Below the pieces are notes generated by a model. It saw only the letters and a program-made list of their open reading frames with translations, had not been told where the DNA came from and ran no database searches. Positions 58,794 to 64,000 of a stretch of DNA of 64,000 nucleotides are shown here, in pieces. Every line of letters begins with the position of its first letter. Within the stretch, counting starts at the first letter, position 1. The position numbers and the translations under genes were made by a program. This DNA is from Paraperlucidibaca baekdonensis (GTDB taxonomy: Bacteria > Pseudomonadota > Gammaproteobacteria > Pseudomonadales > Moraxellaceae): contig NZ_QUNR01000003.1 in NCBI RefSeq assembly GCF_003387535.1, positions 62,001-126,000 on the forward strand, written 5' to 3'.

Positions 58794-60950
58794 TCAAAAT
58801 GCAGTGGCAGGGTTGGTAAAGAAGCCTGTGAACATTTCCGCTAGATCCCCGAAAGCAGCTGCCGGGTCTGTGAACAAGTCCATAAACATCTGCAATGGAT
58901 CTGCATCGGTATCATCACCGGTGCCACCACCATCATCAGCGGGTATTAATGGGTTGTTCGTCAACAGAGTTGTTAAGCCGGTTGGGTCTTCGAACGGTAG
59001 CATGCCACCTGTTTCTTGATTCGTATCAGTATTAGCACTTGCTCGCACCGAGACTGAGTTACAAGTGTCATACACGCGAACCTGTTCGAGTAAATCAACA
59101 GAGAGGCCTGCTGTGACCGTTAACTCAATTGTGTCGTAGTCTGCAGTTGAAACTACCCCAACAAGCGCGCGCGGCGTACTACCAATTGGACTCATGCCTA
59201 ACACATCAATTGCGAAAGCCTCAGCAGGATTTGTAAAGTCCAAGGTTTCACGAGTGTCGGCGTCATTAATCGTATCGCCAAGTTTGGTCACAAACTTGAT
59301 ATTACGAAATAGTGCTAAATCGACAGCCCCACCGGGCACCTCAATGTCCAATGCAGCTACTGAGCCTGCTTTACGAATACTCGGCAGCTTGATACGAACA
59401 CCAACCTCGCCTGTGAGAAGGTTGCCAGCAAGGCTGTCGGGTAGCACAACGGGGTTGTTGATCGTTGCGAAGCTATCTTTATTGCCATCAGCTGCTGCGG
59501 TAGCGTTATTTACACCACATAGGCCTAGTGGATTATTTAGTGCTCCCAATAGTTGGCTGCAAAGCGCTCCTTCAACGATCGGCTCAACCACTGCTACGGT
59601 GTAGCTGTCGCATTGCAAGTTACCGATATTAGCGTTTATTGCACATGGGTTCGATGATTGCGTGCCGTCTGGATTCATCGCTGGGTTAGCAATGAATGGG
59701 CAGTTATCGGCAGCGGGATCAGCTGGGTCGTCAGGAAAGCCATCACCATCTGTATCGTCTTCGCAAGCATTACCTTTTCCGTCGCCGTCAAGGTCTGCTT
59801 GATCATTGTTGGCGACCATTGGGCAGTTATCGTTAGCATCCATTAACATGTCGCCATCGAAATTGTTTGCACAGTCAGTATTGTTATCAGCGTTAGATAC
59901 CAAGGGGCAATTGTCTTCGGCGTTTTTAAAACCATCGCCATCTATGTCTTCGTCGCAGGCATCGCCTTCACCATCTCTATCAGTATCCTTTTGACCAATA
60001 TTTTGTTTATCGTCGCAGTTGTCTATGTTGTTATTTACCCCGTCACCATCTGAGTCCAAACAGAAATCTGGGCCGTTGTTAGGGTTTTGAATTGTAGGAC
60101 ATGTATCAGCTTTATTTGGTATGCCATCTCCATCCATGTCTGCATCCGGGGCATCGCTACAAGCGCTGCCAGTAAAGCCAGGTGCTCCATTTCCGCCCTG
60201 CGTTGTAGCCTGATCTGGGTTAGGTACTAAAAAGCAGTTGTCTAGTGTATTTCCAAACATATCCACATTTTCGATACCGTCATTGTCGATGTCGTTATCG
60301 CACTCATCCCCACCTTTAGATGGATCGAAGCGAGCTGATTTCATCGGATCCCTATTTTCTGGCGCACTCATATCACCGTCTGTATCTACTTGATTTGGGT
60401 CATCAATCGTAGGGCAGACATCATCAGCATCTAGAATGCTGTCGTTATCGTTATTATCGCAGGCATCACCTAATCCAGTGGTAAACCCTAAGCTATTGGC
60501 ACTACCATTTTCGAAGAAGTTATTCTGGTTTGAATTCGGTATAAACCTGCAATTGTCTTCGCTATTGATTACGCCATCGTTATCAAAGTCAGCACCTGGT
60601 GCTAAACAGTCCTGTGCATTATTTGTCTCCGATACCGGAGTAAACGGGCAGTTGTCATCTTTGTTTAGTAAGCCGTCACCATCGATATCTCCGTTAGGGT
60701 CGTTAATATCTGGTGCGGGTGGGTTAGTAGAGTCTATGCAACCATCTTGATCAGCGTCGTTGGCCAGAGTACTCGCGACGTTTGGACACTTATCGGTTGC
60801 GTCAGGTACACCATCTTTATCTGCATCTGGAGTAACTTTGCTGCTTGGGGTCACACCGTTTTTCGCTGAGTCGCCGCCGCAGGCAGATAGCGTCAATGCC
60901 ATCGCTGCGAGGCCTACTAGCGCCAGTTGTTTGCTTTTGAGCAATATCAT
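58794..60950 (-). CDS. Thrombospondin type 3 repeat lipoprotein
   Basis: 718 aa. Lipoprotein signal with lipobox LSAC (about residues 21-24). Residues about 38-430 hold a chain of Asp/Asn-rich calcium-binding thrombospondin type 3 repeats, each of the form DxDxDGxxDxxDNCP (for example DADKDGVPDATDKCPNV, DIDGDGLLNKDDNCPF, DSDGDGVNNNIDNCDD, DTDGDGFPDDPADPAADNCP). The C-terminal 280 residues are a different, unrecognised domain that ends with two related motifs, LFTDPAAAF and FFTNPATAF, and a terminal Phe. Probably surface or outer-membrane associated. An OmpA-family gene with a single such repeat lies upstream on the same strand. Confidence 0.88.
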   Translation of the reverse strand: MILLKSKQLALVGLAAMALTLSACGGDSAKNGVTPSSKVTPDADKDGVPDATDKCPNVASTLANDADQDGCIDSTNPPAPDINDPNGDIDGDGLLNKDDNCPFTPVSETNNAQDCLAPGADFDNDGVINSEDNCRFIPNSNQNNFFENGSANSLGFTTGLGDACDNNDNDSILDADDVCPTIDDPNQVDTDGDMSAPENRDPMKSARFDPSKGGDECDNDIDNDGIENVDMFGNTLDNCFLVPNPDQATTQGGNGAPGFTGSACSDAPDADMDGDGIPNKADTCPTIQNPNNGPDFCLDSDGDGVNNNIDNCDDKQNIGQKDTDRDGEGDACDEDIDGDGFKNAEDNCPLVSNADNNTDCANNFDGDMLMDANDNCPMVANNDQADLDGDGKGNACEDDTDGDGFPDDPADPAADNCPFIANPAMNPDGTQSSNPCAINANIGNLQCDSYTVAVVEPIVEGALCSQLLGALNNPLGLCGVNNATAAADGNKDSFATINNPVVLPDSLAGNLLTGEVGVRIKLPSIRKAGSVAALDIEVPGGAVDLALFRNIKFVTKLGDTINDADTRETLDFTNPAEAFAIDVLGMSPIGSTPRALVGVVSTADYDTIELTVTAGLSVDLLEQVRVYDTCNSVSVRASANTDTNQETGGMLPFEDPTGLTTLLTNNPLIPADDGGGTGDDTDADPLQMFMDLFTDPAAAFGDLAEMFTGFFTNPATAF

Positions 60951-60974
60951 GGCTGTCGTCCTTTTTCGTTAGTC

Positions 60975-62060
60975 TTAGTTTGCTTCTGAAATGCTGAGCA
61001 GGAACTCAACACGTCGATTTTTGGCGCGATGCTCTGCGCTGTCGTTTTTGACCAGTGGCATGGTTTCGCCAAGGCCGATGGCTTGGAAGCGTTTCGCATC
61101 GAGGCCTTCGGCGATCAAAGCGTTGCGCACCGTGGCGGCACGCGCCATGGACAAGCGTTTGTTATTGTTATCATTACCCACGTCGTCGGTGTGGCCGGCA
61201 ATGATGGCGCTGAGATTGGTCTGCTTAGCAAAAAATCTCGCGGCTTCGCTAATGCTGGCTTTTGAGGCCTCGGTTAGCGTGGCTTTATTGGTGTCGAACT
61301 CAATGTTATTGAGCGTGGCGGCCTGAGCGATGGCACAGCCGGTATTGTCGGTACGCACGCCGGCCAAGGTGTCGGGGCAGAGGTCGCGTGTGTCGGCAAT
61401 GCCGTCGTTGTCGGCATCGGCCGGTGCAACAATCACTTCTTTAACAACAGGCTCTGCCACTGGCGCTGCCACCTCACGGATCACTTCAACTTCGCGAATG
61501 GTTTCCACGCGCTCGACTTTGCCAAGCGGCACTTCAATGCCGGCGCTAACGGTGGTGTCGAAAATATCTTGGCTGTTGAAATCGTCGTAGACGCCTTGGA
61601 CTTCAAGGCGACCGCGTACGGTTTTGCCAATCAGCTTGGTCAGACCGAGGCCGAGGTGCGCGGTCACGCCATCGTCATCTAAGAAGTTGGTGTCATTGTG
61701 CACATAACCGCCGCCCACCAAGACATACGGGGTAAGCTCGTCGCGATCGCCAAATGAATACATCAGCGACCCAGTGAAGGATTGGCGGAAATAGTTGGTG
61801 TCTTGCGCACTATTAGTTTTCAGCGTGGCGCTATTGGCGGCCAGCTCAACGTGCCAGTTGCTGCCCCAGCTGGTAATGGGCAAGCCAAAGCTGCCGGTGA
61901 CCCCGTAGCCGTTGTCAACATTTTGGCGCTCGTTGTCGGTGCCGTTGAAGAGGGCACCTATATAGAAGTGGTAGACGTTGTCGGTTTCAGACTTGGTATC
62001 GGCCTGTGCGTTAGCCGAGCATGCGAGCATCAGGCTGGCTGCTAGAAGAGAGAGACGCAT
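60975..62060 (-). CDS. OmpA-family outer-membrane protein with thrombospondin type 3 linker
   Basis: 361 aa. Signal peptide ends SANAQA (about 20). An N-terminal beta-barrel (about 25-175) is followed by a linker with a Glu/Val-rich segment (VETIREVEVIREVAAP) and one thrombospondin type 3 unit DADNDGIADTRDLCPDTLAG. The OmpA C-terminal peptidoglycan-binding domain (NIEFDTNKATLTEASK, GHTDDVGNDNNNKRLSMARA) follows. ATG at 62060 is chosen as the signal-peptide start; a GTG at 62075 is in frame. Probably anchors the outer membrane to the cell wall. Confidence 0.9.
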   Translation of the reverse strand: MRLSLLAASLMLACSANAQADTKSETDNVYHFYIGALFNGTDNERQNVDNGYGVTGSFGLPITSWGSNWHVELAANSATLKTNSAQDTNYFRQSFTGSLMYSFGDRDELTPYVLVGGGYVHNDTNFLDDDGVTAHLGLGLTKLIGKTVRGRLEVQGVYDDFNSQDIFDTTVSAGIEVPLGKVERVETIREVEVIREVAAPVAEPVVKEVIVAPADADNDGIADTRDLCPDTLAGVRTDNTGCAIAQAATLNNIEFDTNKATLTEASKASISEAARFFAKQTNLSAIIAGHTDDVGNDNNNKRLSMARAATVRNALIAEGLDAKRFQAIGLGETMPLVKNDSAEHRAKNRRVEFLLSISEAN

Positions 62061-62314
62061 GAAGAGAACACTCACTGTTATAATTGTTAGAGTATGAATT
62101 TATCACAGCAATGTAAGTAAATAGTGCGGTTCTGAGGCTTTTTCGTAATTTTGTGTAAACGCATTTTTGGCATTTTCTCTGCTTCCCCTCGACAAAAGTC
62201 GTAGCGAATAGCTTACAATCCGCCGGTTGCTTCCTGCGGTAATCTGCCGCTTTTACCGAGCCGCCTGCGTTTTCACGTATGATGCGCGGCTCAAACGCAA
62301 GATGAGGACGAACC

Positions 62315-63448
62315 ATGCAGATTGGTATCCCCACGGAAACTCAGGCCGGCGAGACGCGTGTCGCCGCAACACCTGAGACCGTAAAGAAATTTGTCGCCAT
62401 GGGCTGCAAAGTCGTGGTGCAAGCAGGTGCTGGTGTGGCATCTAGCTGCATCGATAGCGCTTATGAAGCCGCCGGTGCCAGCATCGCGGCTACCGCTGCT
62501 GATGCACTCGGCAATGCCGATATGGTGCTAAAAGTTGTTGCGCCAACCGCCGATGAAACCGCACTGATCAAACAGGGCGCCACGGTATTGGCCGCTTTTG
62601 CGCCGCATCAAAACCCACATTTCGATGCTTACGCCGCGAAAGGGCTGACCTGTGTGGCGATGGAGCTGATTCCGCGCATCACCCGTGCGCAAAGCTCAGA
62701 CATTCTCTCCTCGCAAGCCAACGTGGCCGGCTATAAAGCTGTGCTAATGGCCGCCAATGAATACGCTGGCTTATTCCCGATGATGATGACCGCCGCAGGT
62801 ACTATTAAGCCCGCGCGCACCGTGGTCTTGGGCGTTGGTGTGGCTGGCCTGCAAGCCATCGCCACGGCTAAACGTTTAGGTGCGGTGGTGGAAGCATCGG
62901 ATTTGCGTCCGGCCGCGCGCGAGCAAGTAGAATCGCTCGGTGGCCGTTGGTTAGACGTACCGATGAGCGAAGAAGAGGCCGCCAAAGCCTTGAGCACCGG
63001 TGGTTACGCTTGGCAGCCATCGCCTGAATACATTCGTGACCAAGCGGCTGTCGTCGATAAAGCCGTGTCGAACGCCAATATCGTCATCACTACTGCCCAG
63101 ATTCCTGGTCGCAAAGCGCCAACGTTGGTGAAAGCCGAGACGGTCGCGAAAATGAAGCCCGGTTCGATCATCGTCGATATGGCCGTAAGCACCGGCGGTA
63201 ACGTTGAAGGCTCGCAGCTCGACCAAACCGTGGTCACCGACAACGGCGTGCGCATTGTTGGTATCGGCAATATTCCCGCGTTGGTGGCGACCGAAGCGTC
63301 GGCGTTATATGCCCGCAACATGCTGAATTTCTTGGCCCCCATGCATAACAAAGACACCAGCGAGATTGTTCTCAATCGCGAAGATGACATGGTGAAACCC
63401 ACGCTGATTGTTGATGCCGGCACGGTCAACTACCAAAAACCGAATTGA
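62315..63448 (+). CDS. pntAA: NAD(P) transhydrogenase subunit alpha, part 1
   Basis: 377 aa. NAD(H)-binding domain I of proton-translocating transhydrogenase. N-terminal MQIGIPTETQAGETRVAATP, AGLFPMMMTAAGTIKPARTV, the Rossmann region VLGVGVAGLQAIATAKRLGA and QIPGRKAPTLV match the split three-gene form. A TATGAT at 62278-62283 may be its -10 box. Starts pntAA-pntAB-pntB, which balances NADH and NADPH using the proton gradient. Confidence 0.95.
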   Translation: MQIGIPTETQAGETRVAATPETVKKFVAMGCKVVVQAGAGVASSCIDSAYEAAGASIAATAADALGNADMVLKVVAPTADETALIKQGATVLAAFAPHQNPHFDAYAAKGLTCVAMELIPRITRAQSSDILSSQANVAGYKAVLMAANEYAGLFPMMMTAAGTIKPARTVVLGVGVAGLQAIATAKRLGAVVEASDLRPAAREQVESLGGRWLDVPMSEEEAAKALSTGGYAWQPSPEYIRDQAAVVDKAVSNANIVITTAQIPGRKAPTLVKAETVAKMKPGSIIVDMAVSTGGNVEGSQLDQTVVTDNGVRIVGIGNIPALVATEASALYARNMLNFLAPMHNKDTSEIVLNREDDMVKPTLIVDAGTVNYQKPN

Positions 63449-63463
63449 TCGGGAGCTTCAAGA

Positions 63464-63817
63464 ATGATTGATATGAATCAAGTGAATCAGCTGGCCGATC
63501 ACGCCACCAGCGTGCCATTTGTCACCACCTTTACTATTTTTGTGCTGGCTATTTATGTCGGCTATTACGTGGTTTGGGGCGTGACGCCAGCATTGCACAC
63601 GCCGTTGATGGCGGTGACCAATGCCTTGTCCGGCATCATCATTGTCGGTGCCATGCTGCAAACCGTGGCGACCGGCGCTGATGCTGAGTCATTACAAACC
63701 ATTACCCCGACCAGCCTGTTGGGCGCTTTCGCTGTTTTCTTGGCCAGTATCAACATCTTCGGCGGCTTTGCTGTCACCGAACGCATGTTGGATATGTTCA
63801 AGAAAAAGAAGAAGTAA
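63464..63817 (+). CDS. pntAB: NAD(P) transhydrogenase subunit alpha, part 2
   Basis: 117 aa. Carries membrane helices of domain [22 protein letters not shown]-type first helix, [20 protein letters not shown] (conserved) and the helix after residue 75 with [19 protein letters not shown], ending [10 protein letters not shown]. Lies 15 bases after pntAA and 12 bases before pntB. Confidence 0.94.
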   Translation: MIDMNQVNQLADHATSVPFVTTFTIFVLAIYVGYYVVWGVTPALHTPLMAVTNALSGIIIVGAMLQTVATGADAESLQTITPTSLLGAFAVFLASINIFGGFAVTERMLDMFKKKKK

Positions 63818-63829
63818 GGAGCGACTCAA

Positions 63830-64000
63830 ATGAGTGATTTTGCACAATACGCAGACTGGTTTTATTTAGTCGGTTCTGTTTTGTTTATCCTGACCCTGCG
63901 TGGCTTGTCAGGCCCCAAAACCGCCATCATGGGCAATCGCTACGGCATGATCGGCATGACCTTGGCCATTCTGACCACGTTCTTTGTCGCGCCTAACCCG
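63830..64000 (+). CDS. pntB: NAD(P) transhydrogenase subunit beta (partial, 5' end)
   Basis: First 57 codons only; the gene runs off the window. MSDFAQYADWFYLVGSVLFI begins the membrane part of domain II, and LRGLSGPKTAIMGNRYGMIG is strongly conserved in PntB. AAGGAG lies upstream of the ATG. Confidence 0.92.
   Translation, partial: MSDFAQYADWFYLVGSVLFILTLRGLSGPKTAIMGNRYGMIGMTLAILTTFFVAPNP

Overview
This window is a conserved chromosomal region of a Gram-negative gammaproteobacterium. G+C is high (about 58% by eye). The order of the core genes (pyrG-kdsA-eno-ftsB-ispD-ispF-truD-surE-pcm; ffh near rpsP-rimM-trmD-rplS; xerD-dsbC-hom-thrC-recJ-prfB-lysS) resembles Pseudomonadales. KDO synthesis (kdsA), an OmpA-family protein and lipoproteins point to an outer membrane. 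I could not run searches, so the genus is not assigned. No CRISPR array, rRNA operon, intact insertion sequence or intact prophage was seen.

Layout. 1-7.7 kb: housekeeping operon from pyrG (cut by the window edge) to pcm, interrupted between truD and surE by a roughly 0.93 kb higBA toxin-antitoxin insert bounded by an exact 20-bp direct repeat. 7.7-13.8 kb: a membrane hydroxylase, a DUF5666 lipoprotein, two adjacent decayed genes (truncated hemoglobin and DUF3034), tRNA-Arg(CCT), a short rpoS-like sigma factor displaced from its usual place, and dapE. 14-18.7 kb: a complete branched-chain amino-acid ABC importer (SBP-livHMGF). 18.7-25.4 kb: mltF, purL and an AraC-type regulator. 25.4-29.5 kb: an accessory patch with an MmeI-like restriction-modification protein, an orphan 71-aa protein, a YqaE/Pmp3 peptide and three copies of an unusual palindromic element. 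29.5-37.8 kb: bacterioferritin, two acyl-CoA dehydrogenases, two Nudix hydrolases, a gamma-carbonic-anhydrase-like protein, purT, a truncated CorC-like protein and a CcsA/YpjD-like membrane protein.

37.9-47.6 kb: ffh, followed by a tightly overlapping cluster whose products match the decaprenyl-phosphoryl-arabinose route known from mycobacteria (DprE1-like, DprE2-like, HAD phosphatase, UbiA-type phosphoribosyltransferase), with a flippase-like protein, a GT39 glycosyltransferase and one strikingly AT-rich membrane-protein gene. It lies between ffh and rpsP and probably supplies D-arabinofuranose for a surface glycan. 47.7-58.7 kb: ribosomal and tRNA-modification genes, xerD, dsbC, threonine synthesis, recJ, prfB with its programmed frameshift, and lysS. 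58.8-64 kb: a thrombospondin-type-3 lipoprotein and an OmpA-family porin-like protein on the minus strand, then pntAA-pntAB-pntB on the plus strand, with pntB cut by the window end.

The most unusual items are the three palindromes (25381-25465, 25720-25795, 29464-29533). They share a near-identical apical core but have different, internally complementary arms. One copy carries a paired compensatory change, and each copy starts just after a stop codon with the core in that gene's direction. Next in interest are the arabinose cluster with its AT-rich gene, and the repeat-bounded higBA insertion that separates truD from surE.
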